DNA of 64,000 nt, from NCBI RefSeq assembly GCF_001294625.1, contig NZ_CP012677.1, positions 1,736,001-1,800,000 of the forward strand, written 5' to 3'. Source of the stretch: Arthrobacter alpinus (GTDB lineage: Bacteria > Actinomycetota > Actinomycetes > Actinomycetales > Micrococcaceae). A program made the position numbers and the translations under genes. The notes beneath the pieces were generated by a model. The model worked only from the letters and a program-made list of their open reading frames with translations, had not been told where the DNA came from and did not search any database. This document shows, one piece after another, positions 19,164 to 29,126 of this stretch (position 1 is its first letter; each line of letters starts with the position of its first letter).

Positions 19164-19727
19164 ATGATGGGGATCAACTTTGCCGTCCTTCTCTCCATCA
19201 CCGTCCTGGCCGGGGCCGCCCGGCTCCTCACGGCGGGCCCGCTCCCAGCCAAGCTCGACGCCGTCACGCTCACCGTCGCCGCCCTGGCACCGGCCTCGCT
19301 CATAGGGGCCTGGCCGGTTGACTGGGCACCGTACCTGGCACTTGCCTGCGCCGCACTTTGGTTCCTGTGGCGCGTGGTGGCACCGCGCACCGCGGGTCAG
19401 GGCACAGCTGGTGCCGGCAGAGGTGCGGCCTTCTACAGGCTCCTGTTCACGGGCGCTGCCGCGTGGATCACTGTGTCATTGGCCAGCTCACATGCGTTGG
19501 GACCGGGTGGGCAACTGGGCGGCATACTCTTGCACACGATCGCGGCCGTGGCTTTGGTCTTTGCGGCTGCGGCTTGGCTCTTGGTGACATTTGCCCTGCC
19601 GCAAGAAAGTGCGCCGCAAGACAGTGCGCCGCGATACAGTACGGGAGGGAAGATCCATCCCGCCGTGGGCCTTCATGAGGCCCTCGTGGCCGGCGTCGTG
19701 GCGCTCTGCTTCTTTGCCCTTGTTTAG
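19164..19727 (+). CDS. Small multi-span membrane protein, function unknown
   Basis: About 187 residues with five or so hydrophobic segments (FAVLLSITVLAGAARLL, VTLTVAALAPASLIGAW, YLALACAALWFLWRVV, an Ala-rich stretch, LLHTIAAVALVFAAAAWLLV, EALVAGVVALCFFALV). I do not recognise the family with certainty. Weak Shine-Dalgarno (AGGG) before ATG 19164; an in-frame start at 19140 would overlap the LCP stop by 13 bases. It is adjacent to the LCP gene and could be cotranscribed. Its stop lies in the first unit of a 14-base tandem repeat. Confidence 0.55.
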   Translation: MMGINFAVLLSITVLAGAARLLTAGPLPAKLDAVTLTVAALAPASLIGAWPVDWAPYLALACAALWFLWRVVAPRTAGQGTAGAGRGAAFYRLLFTGAAAWITVSLASSHALGPGGQLGGILLHTIAAVALVFAAAAWLLVTFALPQESAPQDSAPRYSTGGKIHPAVGLHEALVAGVVALCFFALV

Positions 19728-19761
19728 AATGATTTGTCTAGAATGGCTTGTCTAGAACGAG
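19720..19761. repeat. Three tandem 14-base units between convergent genes
   Basis: Copies at 19720-19733, 19734-19747 and 19748-19761 share TTG-T(C/T)-TAGAA(T/C)G. The first contains the stop of the membrane-protein gene and the third the stop of the SRAP gene on the other strand; each unit carries TAG on both strands. Confidence 0.8.
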
Positions 19762-20480
19762 CCGAGTGGGACAATCAATTCTGGTCCGTCGTTGCGGACG
19801 TTGCCAACCTCAGGCCGCACGGCGTCCACGCTCCAGCTGGCCGCGACTGCGTATGCTTGGGCCAACACGCTCTCCAGCAGGGCCGCTGGCTCCCTCATAT
19901 CCGGCGCGAGCCACTTTGCCATTGTTTCTTTCTCCAGTGGAACCGGAAGCCTGTCGTGCAAGGTAGCCAATTCGCCGTCGGGCGGGGATGCCATGGTCAA
20001 GATGGTGCACGAGAGCAGCCACTGATCAGAGGCGCCCTCCTCCTTGGCGGGGTCCTTCCACCACTCATACAAACCGGCAAAGACGATCAGTGACCCGGTC
20101 GCACTGTGCACAAAATAGGGTTGTTTGGACTTGCCGTCCCTGCCTTTCTTCCACTCGTAGTAGCCCTGGACCGGGACGGCGCAGCGCTTGGATTTGATCG
20201 CTGCGCGGAAGGTGGGTTTTTCAAGGACCGTCTCAGCCCTGGCGTTGAACGCCCGCACACCCGCCGATGCATCCTTGGCCCAGCTCGGCACCAGCCCCCA
20301 TTTCGCCACATGGACCTGACGGTGCACCTCCTTGCCGACAAGGCGCTCCAAGACGATAGGTACATCGGTGGTGGGCGCCACATTGTAGGACGCCCGCAGT
20401 TCCAAGCTGGCCTCCGCCTCGGCTTCCAACTCCGCCACCAGGTCACCAACAGCCTTGGCCATCACGTATCGTCCGCACAT
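19752..20480 (-). CDS. SRAP domain protein (YedK/HMCES family abasic-site protein)
   Basis: 242 residues. Met1-Cys2-Gly3-Arg4 gives the catalytic N-terminal cysteine that crosslinks to abasic sites in single-stranded DNA. Also visible are the conserved Asn (SYNVAPTT), the FNARAE motif, the Glu of GYYEWKK and the late His in TLHDRLPVPL. These are the residues expected of an active SRAP protein, which shields abasic sites in ssDNA. A Glu/Ala-rich helix (VAELEAEAEASLELR) is unusual near residue 20. It converges on the upstream membrane gene. Start follows the requirement for Cys2. Confidence 0.93.
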   Translation of the reverse strand: MCGRYVMAKAVGDLVAELEAEAEASLELRASYNVAPTTDVPIVLERLVGKEVHRQVHVAKWGLVPSWAKDASAGVRAFNARAETVLEKPTFRAAIKSKRCAVPVQGYYEWKKGRDGKSKQPYFVHSATGSLIVFAGLYEWWKDPAKEEGASDQWLLSCTILTMASPPDGELATLHDRLPVPLEKETMAKWLAPDMREPAALLESVLAQAYAVAASWSVDAVRPEVGNVRNDGPELIVPLGSF

Positions 20481-20581
20481 GCCCCTATGCTGTCACGGTT
20501 GCCGCAAAGGTGGGAATAGGCCTCCCAGCCGGTAGCGTTGTGACTTAAGCACGCAAAAACCTATGCCTAGGAGCAAAAAAC

Positions 20582-20839
20582 GTGGAGTACACCCCTGAAG
20601 CCGGCACCATCACCATGTTTTCCACCGTTTGGTGCGGATACTGTAAGCGTCTGAAGAAGCAGCTTGAGGCCAAAGGCATCGGCTATACCGAAATTAGCAT
20701 TGAGGACACGCCCGGTACCGCCGAGCTTGTGGAGAAACTCAACGACGGCAACCAGACCGTTCCCACCGTGATCTACCCGGATGGCACGTCCGCGACAAAC
20801 CCGTCATTGAACGATGTCATGGCAAAACTGGGCCTCTAA
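20582..20839 (+). CDS. Mycoredoxin (glutaredoxin-like, CGYC)
   Basis: 85 residues with GTG start. The active site is [10 protein letters not shown], and the [11 protein letters not shown] cis-Pro loop is present. This is the Mrx1-type mycoredoxin that reduces mycothiol mixed disulfides, an oxidoreductase characteristic of actinobacteria that use mycothiol. It is followed 37 bases later by the mycothiol-dependent formaldehyde dehydrogenase, so a shared thiol-detoxification role fits. The fold begins at ITMFSTVWC. Confidence 0.9.
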   Translation: MEYTPEAGTITMFSTVWCGYCKRLKKQLEAKGIGYTEISIEDTPGTAELVEKLNDGNQTVPTVIYPDGTSATNPSLNDVMAKLGL

Positions 20840-20876
20840 CCAGTCCCCGCAATTCAGCACTTCTAAGGAGCAAAAA

Positions 20877-21965
20877 ATGGTACACAAGGTTCAAGGCGCC
20901 GTGGTCCTTTCCAAGGATGCCCCTGTCACGCTGCTGACCGTTCTGGTCCCTGACCCCGGCCCGGGCGAGGTGCTGGTGGATATTCTCACGAGTGGCGTCT
21001 GCCACACCGACCTGCACTACAAGCAGGGTGGGATCAGCGATGACTTCCCCTTCCTGCTCGGCCACGAGGCAACAGGCGTCGTAAACACCGTGGGCGCCGG
21101 TGTCACCAATGTTGTCCCAGGCGACAGGGTCATCTTGAACTGGCGCGCAGTGTGCGGTAACTGCCGCGCATGCGCCAAGGGCCAAGCCCAGTACTGTTTC
21201 AACACGGCCAACGCGACCCAGAAGATGACGCTCGAGGACGGCACAGTGCTTTCTCCCGCACTGGGCATCGGCGCCTTCATTGAAAAGACCCTGGTCGCTG
21301 CAGGGCAGTGCACCAAGGTGGACGCCGACGTCGACCCCGGCACCGTCGGCCTGTTGGGCTGCGGCGTCATGGCCGGCATTGGCGCGGCCATCAACACCGG
21401 CGGCGTCAAGCGCGGGGACACCGTTGCAGTGATCGGCTGCGGCGGGGTCGGCTCGGCCGCCATCGCCGGTGCGGTCCTGGCTGGCGCCACCACCGTCATT
21501 GCCGTGGACCGCGACCCCAAGAAGCTCGTTGTAGCCAGGGCCCTTGGTGCAACCCATGCAGTTGATTCCTCGGTTGAGGACGCCGTGGAAGCCATCCGCA
21601 ACCACACCGGCGGGTTCGGTGCCGATGTGGTGATTGACGCCGTCGGACGTCCCGAGACCTACAAGCAGGCGTTTTACGCCCGGGATCTGGCCGGAACGGT
21701 TGTTTTGGTGGGCGTGCCCACACCCGAGATGACCCTGGAACTGCCGCTGCTGGACGTGTTTGGCCGCGGCGGTTCGCTGAAGTCCTCTTGGTACGGCGAC
21801 TGCCTGCCCTCGCGTGATTTCCCCATGCTCGTGGAGCTGTACAAGCAGGGCAAGCTTGACCTTGACACCTTTGTCAGCGAACGCGTCACCATCAACGATA
21901 TTGAGGCCGCGTTCACGAAAATGGGCGAAGGCTCCGTGCTGCGTTCGGTGGTGGAGTTCGCATGA
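20877..21965 (+). CDS. S-(hydroxymethyl)mycothiol dehydrogenase
   Basis: 362-residue zinc alcohol dehydrogenase of the MscR/AdhE2 type, which oxidises the formaldehyde adduct of mycothiol with NAD. Zinc motifs: GVCHTDLHY and GHEATGVV for the catalytic metal, and the structural-zinc Cys cluster in [16 protein letters not shown]. The Rossmann glycine loop is [14 protein letters not shown], followed by VIAVDRD. Typical length. ATG at 20877 follows AAGGAG by six bases. It overlaps the downstream MBL gene by 4 bases (ATGA), indicating coupled expression. Confidence 0.92.
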   Translation: MVHKVQGAVVLSKDAPVTLLTVLVPDPGPGEVLVDILTSGVCHTDLHYKQGGISDDFPFLLGHEATGVVNTVGAGVTNVVPGDRVILNWRAVCGNCRACAKGQAQYCFNTANATQKMTLEDGTVLSPALGIGAFIEKTLVAAGQCTKVDADVDPGTVGLLGCGVMAGIGAAINTGGVKRGDTVAVIGCGGVGSAAIAGAVLAGATTVIAVDRDPKKLVVARALGATHAVDSSVEDAVEAIRNHTGGFGADVVIDAVGRPETYKQAFYARDLAGTVVLVGVPTPEMTLELPLLDVFGRGGSLKSSWYGDCLPSRDFPMLVELYKQGKLDLDTFVSERVTINDIEAAFTKMGEGSVLRSVVEFA

Positions 21966-22582
21966 GTGCCCGCATTGAACGTCTGATCACCTCGGGAACT
22001 TTTTCGCTCGACGGTGGCACCTGGGATGTTGAGAATAATGTGTGGATCGTCGGTGACAACGCGCAGGTGTTTGTGATCGACCCCGCCCATGACGCGGCAG
22101 CCATCAAGAAGGCTGTGGGGGAACGTTCCGTCAAGGCCGTTTTGCTGACGCACGGACACGACGACCATATCCGCTACGCCCGGAAGTTTGCCGAAATGGT
22201 GAGTGCACCGGTAGTCATGAACCCGGCCGACCAGATGCTGTGGGAGGACATTTACCCGGGAACCACCCCGGACTCCCCCATCGCAGAAGGCGACGTGTTT
22301 GAGGTGGCGGGAACACGTTTGGTGTCACTGCACACCCCAGGGCACTCCCCCGGGTCAACGTGCTTCTACGCAGCGGACCTCGGCACGGTGTTTACCGGCG
22401 ACACGCTGTTCAACGGCGGCCCCGGGGCCACAGGGCGATCCTACAGTGACTTCCCCACGATTGTGAAGTCGATTTCCGAGCGGCTCATGACGCTGCCACC
22501 GGAGACCGTCGTCAACACCGGCCACGGCGACTCAACCACCATCGCGGCCGAGGCTCCTGGTATCAGGGCAGCGCAACCCTAA
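21962..22582 (+). CDS. MBL-fold hydrolase, probable S-formylmycothiol hydrolase
   Basis: 206 residues. Metal motif His-x-His-x-Asp-His is visible as THGHDDH, with further ligands in [18 protein letters not shown] and NTGHGDST, as in glyoxalase II-like enzymes. Actinobacterial mscR is often followed by an MBL gene thought to hydrolyse S-formylmycothiol to formate; that is context-based inference. The gene overlaps mscR by 4 bases and overlaps the convergent lipoate-ligase gene's 3' end by 20 bases. Confidence 0.85.
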   Translation: MSARIERLITSGTFSLDGGTWDVENNVWIVGDNAQVFVIDPAHDAAAIKKAVGERSVKAVLLTHGHDDHIRYARKFAEMVSAPVVMNPADQMLWEDIYPGTTPDSPIAEGDVFEVAGTRLVSLHTPGHSPGSTCFYAADLGTVFTGDTLFNGGPGATGRSYSDFPTIVKSISERLMTLPPETVVNTGHGDSTTIAAEAPGIRAAQP

Positions 22583-23282
22583 GGTCGGTGTGCTGTGCGT
22601 ACGCCGCCAGGACTGCTGCTTCCACGGCCTCCACTGTGAGACCGGGAAGCAGGTCCTCGGCGGCGCCCGCGGTGGCCGGATCCCAGTCAAGGTCCAACGC
22701 CGCATAACAGTCTGAAAGAACCTGGCGAATGGGTGCCGAGTTTTCCACCACAATCACGGAACTGAACAGCCACGCTCCGGAAACCACCCGCTGTGCTGTA
22801 CCTACCAGCTTGATGCTGTGAGCCGGGCCGCGGCCGTAAACACTAAACTCTCCGGGACAGTACTCCCCTGGAATCTCGCCCACCCCCGCGTCCACGCCCA
22901 AGGAGCGCAGGGCTTGTGTGAACAATCCGCCAAAGAAGCCAAAGCGCGCCTTAGCCAGTGCAATAGCGTCGTGATCGGTCTGGATGTGATCAATAATCAG
23001 CGTGCCTTGATGGTATGCCGCCGCGCGGCCCCCAGCCCGGCGGACGGTGGGAGTGAAACCTCTCGCCAGTGAGGCCCGGCTCGCCTGTCCAAATCCCGGC
23101 AGCCGGGTGTCACGCTGCCCAAAGGCCATCGTGGGTTCTGGTCGGTAAAGGCGCAACATGGCGGGAGTTTCGCCGTTCCTTACCTCAGCCAGCAGGTCCA
23201 GGCCCCGGTTTAGGTCTGCCTCAGCCCCGAGACTCACCTGTTGGCGGTGCACTTGAAGCCGCGGCGCCACCATCGGCATCAT
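22563..23282 (-). CDS. Biotin/lipoate A/B protein ligase family protein
   Basis: 239 residues of the LplA/BPL catalytic fold: LRLYRPEPTMAFGQRD, VRRAGGRAAAYHQGTLI (adenylate-binding Arg-Arg-x-x-Gly-Gly), FSVYGRGPAHSIKLVGTAQRV (catalytic lysine) and a C-terminal accessory helical part. It probably attaches lipoate or a related cofactor to a carrier protein, though no motif tells which. Its ATG overlaps the upstream thioesterase stop by 4 bases, so the pair is one transcript. Confidence 0.85.
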   Translation of the reverse strand: MMPMVAPRLQVHRQQVSLGAEADLNRGLDLLAEVRNGETPAMLRLYRPEPTMAFGQRDTRLPGFGQASRASLARGFTPTVRRAGGRAAAYHQGTLIIDHIQTDHDAIALAKARFGFFGGLFTQALRSLGVDAGVGEIPGEYCPGEFSVYGRGPAHSIKLVGTAQRVVSGAWLFSSVIVVENSAPIRQVLSDCYAALDLDWDPATAGAAEDLLPGLTVEAVEAAVLAAYAQHTDLRVALP

Positions 23283-24100
23283 TTGGCGAGCGGGATGGGG
23301 CGAACCGTCAAGATCTGCTCCGTACGGCCAAAGGGGCCCTTGATGTCGTTGAGGACGGAGGAGGTCAAGCCTATACCGTCACCGGCGAGGGTGACGTGCG
23401 TGTCCAGACCCAGCCATTCGCCCACGGGTTCGCGGTAAATGTGGATAGACAGGTCAACATTGGGGAACATGTAACCTCCGGGCACCGGCGCCAGCCGGGC
23501 CGCGACGCCGTTGGCGCTGTCGGCCAGGCCCAGCAGGCGTACCAGCGGGGAGGCTAGTTCCCCGCCGTCGAGCATGGTGAAGGGGCTGTGCAGCCAGGCA
23601 CGTCCGCGGCCGGGGCGGTGACCGGGGACCGAACGGCCTTCAAGGGTCTTGATGAAACCGCCGGGCCAGACGCTCATGCCATCCCAGGGGACAGAGCTCT
23701 CCAGACTGGCCAGGGCCTGGTCTTCATAGGCTTCAACGGCCGTGGTGTCATTTTTTTGCAAGCGCCAAGCCGTGACGCGTACGGCTACGCGGCCCTCAGA
23801 GAGAAGTTCCCCCTGCAGCAATTCGATGGTTTTGCCCGGACGCAGAAGAGTGGTTTCAATGGTGAACTCGCCGGCGGGGATGAGCCCTAGAATGTCGAAA
23901 TTCAGGCGGGCCAGGCGCATGTCGGGCCGCGGCTGGAATTGCTCCAGGGCATGGACCATGAGGCCGCTGACCGGCGCCATATGCTGTTCGTGTGTGTTCC
24001 ACGCCCCCTGGGCGTGGATGGTTGACTCATAGTGGTTCCCGCCCAGGTGGCGGTAGTACGAGCTGGCTTCAACGGCTGCTTGCATTGTGGTCTCCGACAT
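23279..24100 (-). CDS. Acyl-CoA thioesterase family protein (hotdog fold)
   Basis: 273 residues from ATG 24100 (MSETTMQAAVEASSYYRHLG). The N-terminal part GGNHYESTIHAQGAWNTHEQHMAPVSGLMVHALE and the late DLSIHIYREPVGEWLGLDTHV segment match double-hotdog TesB-like thioesterases that hydrolyse acyl-CoA. Upstream codons to 24133 overlap nothing; start choice is moderately sure because the ribosome binding site is weak. Coupled to the lipoate-ligase-like gene. Confidence 0.8.
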   Translation of the reverse strand: MSETTMQAAVEASSYYRHLGGNHYESTIHAQGAWNTHEQHMAPVSGLMVHALEQFQPRPDMRLARLNFDILGLIPAGEFTIETTLLRPGKTIELLQGELLSEGRVAVRVTAWRLQKNDTTAVEAYEDQALASLESSVPWDGMSVWPGGFIKTLEGRSVPGHRPGRGRAWLHSPFTMLDGGELASPLVRLLGLADSANGVAARLAPVPGGYMFPNVDLSIHIYREPVGEWLGLDTHVTLAGDGIGLTSSVLNDIKGPFGRTEQILTVRPIPLAK

Positions 24101-24168
24101 GGTCACGACTCTACCGCCAGCCAAGGCACACACAGCACATTACCCATGGCAGCTCCTGCGCCGGGCGC

Positions 24169-24726
24169 TCAGGCCCCGAAGGCGGTAGGGCGCTCGACTG
24201 CGGGGACGGGGATCTCTGCACCCATGACAGGGCAGTCATCCATGGCGCTTTGGTCAAGCTTGCGGGTGCGTGAGACCCGGAAAAGGTGGATGCCCAAGAC
24301 CAGGGCACCCACGGCCAGCACCAGCAGGATCAGGGCCATCGGGGAACCCGCGGCGGCGGCAATCGCAGCCTCAAAGGCGGCCAAGCCGACCGTTGCGTAG
24401 ATGCAGGCCCAAACAATGGAACCAACCACTGTGGCGGGAATGTAGCGGCGCAAGGGCATGCGGCCCAGACCGGCGGACATGTTGATCGCGGTTTGGACGC
24501 CGATAGTTAGGAAACTGACACTGACGGCGGGGGCACCCCAACGGGCAATGATCTTCTCAGCACTCAGCACAGCTGGCGAATCAAGGTGCTTCTGCAATTT
24601 AGTCTTGCGGCCACCAGCAGCAAGACCACGGCCTACCCAGTAGGTAGCGTTGGAGCGCAGCATGACGATGAAAAACAGAATAAGGAAAGCCCACACGAAC
24701 GGAAGTGAAACGATGCTGTCCATCAT
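24169..24726 (-). CDS. DedA/VTT-domain membrane protein
   Basis: 185 residues with four to five membrane segments. The short 'RSNATYWVGRGLA' loop, 'IIARWGAPAVSVSFLTIGVQTAINMSAGLGRMPLRRYI' and 'VGSIVWACIYATVGLAAF' correspond to the SNARE-associated (VTT/DedA) domain. DedA-family proteins are implicated in lipid (undecaprenyl phosphate) scrambling and pH homeostasis. The C-terminal tail is hydrophilic with several Pro. It precedes the thioesterase operon by 68 bases and is transcribed the same way. Confidence 0.8.
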   Translation of the reverse strand: MMDSIVSLPFVWAFLILFFIVMLRSNATYWVGRGLAAGGRKTKLQKHLDSPAVLSAEKIIARWGAPAVSVSFLTIGVQTAINMSAGLGRMPLRRYIPATVVGSIVWACIYATVGLAAFEAAIAAAAGSPMALILLVLAVGALVLGIHLFRVSRTRKLDQSAMDDCPVMGAEIPVPAVERPTAFGA

Positions 24727-25165
24727 GAGTGCGAGGTACCCCCGGGGGAAGAAAATAATATAGCCACAGAATGCTGTGCTATTAGCATTACCTTATCCTA
24801 TAAACAATTGGTTAGCGAAGCCTAATTCGACGGGAGTGATAATGCACGCACCGGCCACGGCTACCAGCCGTGGGGCAGCATCCCGAATCTGGATCGGGCT
24901 TCCTGGAACCGCACAGTCTTGACCCCGGGGTTCGCCACGCCACCCTGTTGGATTCAGGCGAACCGCTCGGGATGGCTCACGCGGCTGTATGCGTCCTGCG
25001 GCACATCGTACTGCCGCCATTGGGCGCCGGACTCAACAACTGAACCAGCACGGTCCCGGAGCACCGCTGACGCAAACTGGGGCCTGACCAACAGGTTTTC
25101 CATACGCCGCACCTTACCTCGGTGAGTTAGCTCGCATTAACCCAACGCCGTACTACCATCGTCAC
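24727..25165. other. 439-base gap with a possible gene remnant and promoter region
   Basis: An AT-rich stretch at about 24765-24835 could hold the DedA promoter. A hairpin with an 8-bp stem lies at 24855-24873. On the minus strand, 24954-25103 encodes a 49-residue open frame ([10 protein letters not shown] to SHPERFA), whose DAYSRVSHPERF end resembles the N-terminal part of small uncharacterised Micrococcaceae proteins (possibly DUF6226). After the TGA no continuation in any frame is recognisable to me, so it is either a truncated remnant or chance. I see nothing else. Confidence 0.35.
24954..25103 (-). pseudogene. Possible truncated hypothetical protein
   Basis: 49 codons from an ATG: LRDRAGSVVESGAQW and QDAYSRVSHPERFA look like protein rather than noise, and resemble the start of a larger family; the frame ends at TGA and no in-frame continuation is found. 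A short native protein is the alternative. Confidence 0.3.
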
Positions 25166-26797
25166 ATGACCACTGACGTTCATTACTCCTCCGCCTCCGG
25201 CACCTCCTCGACACCCCTGCTGGAGGAAACCATCGGCGCGAATTTCCAACACGCCGCACTGCGCTTCCCCGACCGTGAGGCCCTGATAGACAGGCCGTCC
25301 GGGCGCCGCTGGAGCTATGCGGAGCTAAACCACGACGTCGATGCGCTGGCCCGCGGCCTGCTCGCCGCCGGGGTGGCCAAGGCAGACAGGGTGGGCATCT
25401 GGGCGCCCAACGTACCCGAGTGGGTGCTTTTGCAATACGCAACGGCCAAAATCGGTGCCATCCTGGTCAATGTCAACCCCTCCTACCGGGTACACGAGCT
25501 CAAGTACGCCATCCAACAATCAGGCATGTCCATGATTGTGGCACTGCCCGAGTTCAAGGGCTCCAATTACCAGGCCATGGTCGAAACGGTCCGGCCGGAA
25601 TGCCCGTTCCTGGCAGCGGCAATATACATCGGGACGTCTTCCTGGGACGCGCTCGTGGCGGGCGGGGAATCCGCCCCGGCGGACGCCGTCGAGCATGCCA
25701 TGGCGGGCCTTGACCCCGACGAGCCGATTAACATCCAGTACACCTCCGGCACCACCGGCTACCCCAAGGGCGCCACCCTTAGCCACCGCAACATCCTCAA
25801 CAATGGCTACTTCGTCACCGAAACCATCGGATTCACGGAGCAGGACAAATTGTGCATGCCGGTGCCGTTCTACCACTGCTTCGGCATGGTCATGGGGAAT
25901 CTGGGTGCCACAACGCACGGGGCGGCAATCATCATTCCGGCCCCGTCCTTTGACGCTGCCGCCACGCTTCGGGCTGTCCAGGAGGAACGTTGCACCGCCC
26001 TGTATGGCGTACCCACCATGTTCATTGCCGAGCTAAACCTGCCCGACTTCGCCAACTACGACCTCTCCAGCTTGCGCACCGGCATTATGGCAGGCTCGCC
26101 GTGCCCAGTGGAGGTCATGAAGCGGTGTATGACGGAGATGCATATGGGGCAGGTGTCCATCGCCTATGGCATGACGGAGACCGCGCCAGTGTCGATGCAA
26201 ACACTGCCCGACGACGACGTTGCCCACCGCACGCGGACAGTGGGCAGGGTGCACCCCCACCTCGAGGTCAAGATCGTAGATCCGGCGACGGGACTGACGG
26301 TCCCTCGCGGTACGCCGGGTGAATTCTGCACGCGCGGCTACTCGGTCATGCTGGGTTACTGGAACGATCCCGAAAAAACTGCGTCCGCGATTGACGGTGG
26401 CCGCTGGATGCACACCGGGGACCTCGCCGAGATGCTCCAAGACGGCTACGTGAACATTGTTGGCAGGATCAAGGACATGGTGATCCGGGGCGGGGAAAAC
26501 CTGTACCCGCGCGAAATTGAGGAGTTCCTGTACACGCACCCTGACATTGCAGATGTCCAGGTGATCGGGGTCCCGGATGAGAAGTACGGTGAGGAACTGT
26601 GCGCATGGATCCTCATGAAGCCCGGGTCGGCAGTCCTGGATCAGGCTGGCATGGCGGCTTTCTGTGAGGGGCACCTGTCCCGGCACAAGATTCCTCGCTA
26701 CGTGCTGGCGGTGGACGAATTCCCCATGACTGTCACCGGCAAGGTGCGCAAGATGGACATGCGGGCAACGACTGTGGAGTTGCTGGGGTTAGGCTAA
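25166..26797 (+). CDS. AMP-binding acyl-CoA synthetase
   Basis: 543 residues of the ANL superfamily. The P-loop-like motif appears as [16 protein letters not shown], followed by the Y-G-M-T-E motif ([11 protein letters not shown]), the TGDLAEM motif A8 region and the C-terminal lysine ([12 protein letters not shown]). The N-terminal [20 protein letters not shown] and overall length match medium/long-chain fatty-acyl-CoA synthetases. It activates a carboxylic acid by adenylation and transfer to CoA; the chain length is not readable. It is not clearly in an operon; the methyltransferase follows 69 bases later. Confidence 0.9.
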   Translation: MTTDVHYSSASGTSSTPLLEETIGANFQHAALRFPDREALIDRPSGRRWSYAELNHDVDALARGLLAAGVAKADRVGIWAPNVPEWVLLQYATAKIGAILVNVNPSYRVHELKYAIQQSGMSMIVALPEFKGSNYQAMVETVRPECPFLAAAIYIGTSSWDALVAGGESAPADAVEHAMAGLDPDEPINIQYTSGTTGYPKGATLSHRNILNNGYFVTETIGFTEQDKLCMPVPFYHCFGMVMGNLGATTHGAAIIIPAPSFDAAATLRAVQEERCTALYGVPTMFIAELNLPDFANYDLSSLRTGIMAGSPCPVEVMKRCMTEMHMGQVSIAYGMTETAPVSMQTLPDDDVAHRTRTVGRVHPHLEVKIVDPATGLTVPRGTPGEFCTRGYSVMLGYWNDPEKTASAIDGGRWMHTGDLAEMLQDGYVNIVGRIKDMVIRGGENLYPREIEEFLYTHPDIADVQVIGVPDEKYGEELCAWILMKPGSAVLDQAGMAAFCEGHLSRHKIPRYVLAVDEFPMTVTGKVRKMDMRATTVELLGLG

Positions 26798-26866
26798 CCG
26801 GCGCGCAACGGGCTGCCACATCCGGCCACGACCAATCCCCGGCCCGGACGGCTGTAGCCTTGGCAC

Positions 26867-27472
26867 ATGGACAGCGAGAACTTATGGGAAGCAAAAAAAC
26901 GAAACAATCCCGGCCATTCAGCCTGGTTCATTGCCCGCTTCGCCGGTGTGCGTGCCGAGGGCCTGGACCTGGACGGGGAGGCCAGGCTGGCAGACGCACT
27001 GGCGTCCCGCTCATCCCGGATCCTGGATGCCGGATGCGGCACCGGCCGGGTCGGCGGGGAGCTGGCCCGGCGCGGGCACCGGGTGGTGGGAGTGGATTTG
27101 GATGCTGAACTCATCGAGGCCGCGCGGCTGGACTACCCCGACGTTGACTGGCGGCTGGGCGACCTGAGCACTTTGTCACTGCCCGGAGAGGAATTCGAGC
27201 TGATCGTGTGCGCCGGGAACGTCTTGCCGTTCTTGGCCCCCGGCACCGCGGCGTCGGTACTCACCGGCTTCCGGGACCATCTGGCACCGGGCGGCCGTGT
27301 AATCGGGGGCTTTGGCGCTGGCCGCGGCTATGACTTTGCGGATTTCTTCGGCGACGTGGAGCGCTCCGGGCTCACGGTGGCCGGCCGCTTCGCCACCTGG
27401 CAGCTGCATCCGCTGACGCCGGAGTCGGACTTTGTGGTGGCACTGCTGGAGCTGCCCGCCGCCAGCGCCTAA
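26867..27472 (+). CDS. Class I SAM-dependent methyltransferase
   Basis: 201 residues. The SAM-binding glycine loop is ILDAGCGTGRVGGELARRGHRVVGVDLD, and the acidic motif II region (LIVCAGNVLPFL) and motif III (LAPGGRVIGGFG) follow. N-terminal NNPGHSAWFIARFA is common in actinobacterial methyltransferases of unknown substrate. Length is slightly short. It sits between the acyl-CoA synthetase and the convergent NUDIX gene, whose stops are 17 bases apart. Confidence 0.85.
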   Translation: MDSENLWEAKKRNNPGHSAWFIARFAGVRAEGLDLDGEARLADALASRSSRILDAGCGTGRVGGELARRGHRVVGVDLDAELIEAARLDYPDVDWRLGDLSTLSLPGEEFELIVCAGNVLPFLAPGTAASVLTGFRDHLAPGGRVIGGFGAGRGYDFADFFGDVERSGLTVAGRFATWQLHPLTPESDFVVALLELPAASA

Positions 27473-27489
27473 GGAAGACACGCGGTGAA

Positions 27490-28035
27490 TCAGCCGCCGC
27501 CTGCTCCTTCGAGCCGCTGTCTTAACGCCGGCCAGGCCGCCGCGAACCCCGGGTGCAGCGACAGCTTCGCGACATCCTCCGGGGTGAACCAATCCAATGC
27601 CAAGCTTTCGGGATCGCTGATGACCGCCTCAAACGGGACGACGGCGGCCACAGCCACCGTCGTGTAACTCCAGTAGCCGATGTCCCAGGCGGAGGTGAAC
27701 AGCAGTTCAACGTTCGCCCGCGGGACGCCGGCTTCCTCCCACGCCTCCCGAAGGGCACCGTCGACGGCTGCCTCTCCACTGTGCAGGGCTCCCCCGGGAA
27801 GGCCCCAGGTGCCGCCGTGGTGGGACCAGATCGCCCGGTGCTGGAGCAGAACTCCGCGCCCGGCGTCGAACACGAGCAGACCGGCGGAACCAAACTTTCC
27901 CCAGAACTTACCGGCGGGACCCTCAACCCAGGCGTCACCAGCATCGCGGATGCCACCCAAATGCCCCGGACGCACCACAGCCGCGGCATCCCGGACAAAA
28001 CGGGCTGCCGCGGCTGTTGAATGGTTCTCAGACAA
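27490..28035 (-). CDS. NUDIX hydrolase
   Basis: 181 residues. The Nudix box is GGALHSGEAAVDGALREAWEEAG (G-x5-E-x7-R-E-x-x-E-E), with the preceding LPGG. These enzymes cleave nucleoside diphosphate-linked moieties; substrate unknown. It starts (TTG) 3 bases after the nrdF stop, and would be cotranscribed with nrdF, an arrangement consistent with nucleotide-pool housekeeping, though this is inference. Start uncertain because several codons in the N-terminal 30 residues could serve. Confidence 0.85.
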   Translation of the reverse strand: MSENHSTAAAARFVRDAAAVVRPGHLGGIRDAGDAWVEGPAGKFWGKFGSAGLLVFDAGRGVLLQHRAIWSHHGGTWGLPGGALHSGEAAVDGALREAWEEAGVPRANVELLFTSAWDIGYWSYTTVAVAAVVPFEAVISDPESLALDWFTPEDVAKLSLHPGFAAAWPALRQRLEGAGGG

Positions 28036-28038
28036 GGG

Positions 28039-29034
<996 letters not shown>

Positions 29035-29078
29035 TTAAATCTTGGGGCCCTCAAGGCCAAATCAATCTTAAGCCAAAG

Positions 29079-29109
29079 GCACGACGGCGGGAACTACCCG
29101 CCGTCGTGC
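29079..29109 (-). terminator. Hairpin between nrdE and nrdF
   Basis: A perfect 13-bp GC-rich stem (29079-29091 with 29097-29109) and a 5-base loop lie 17 bases after the nrdE stop. Only scattered T follows on the minus strand. It could terminate or attenuate nrdHIE transcription before nrdF, and shares its CGACGGCGG core with the asnB terminator. Confidence 0.65.
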
Positions 29110-29126
29110 TGTTCAGTTATGTGGTG

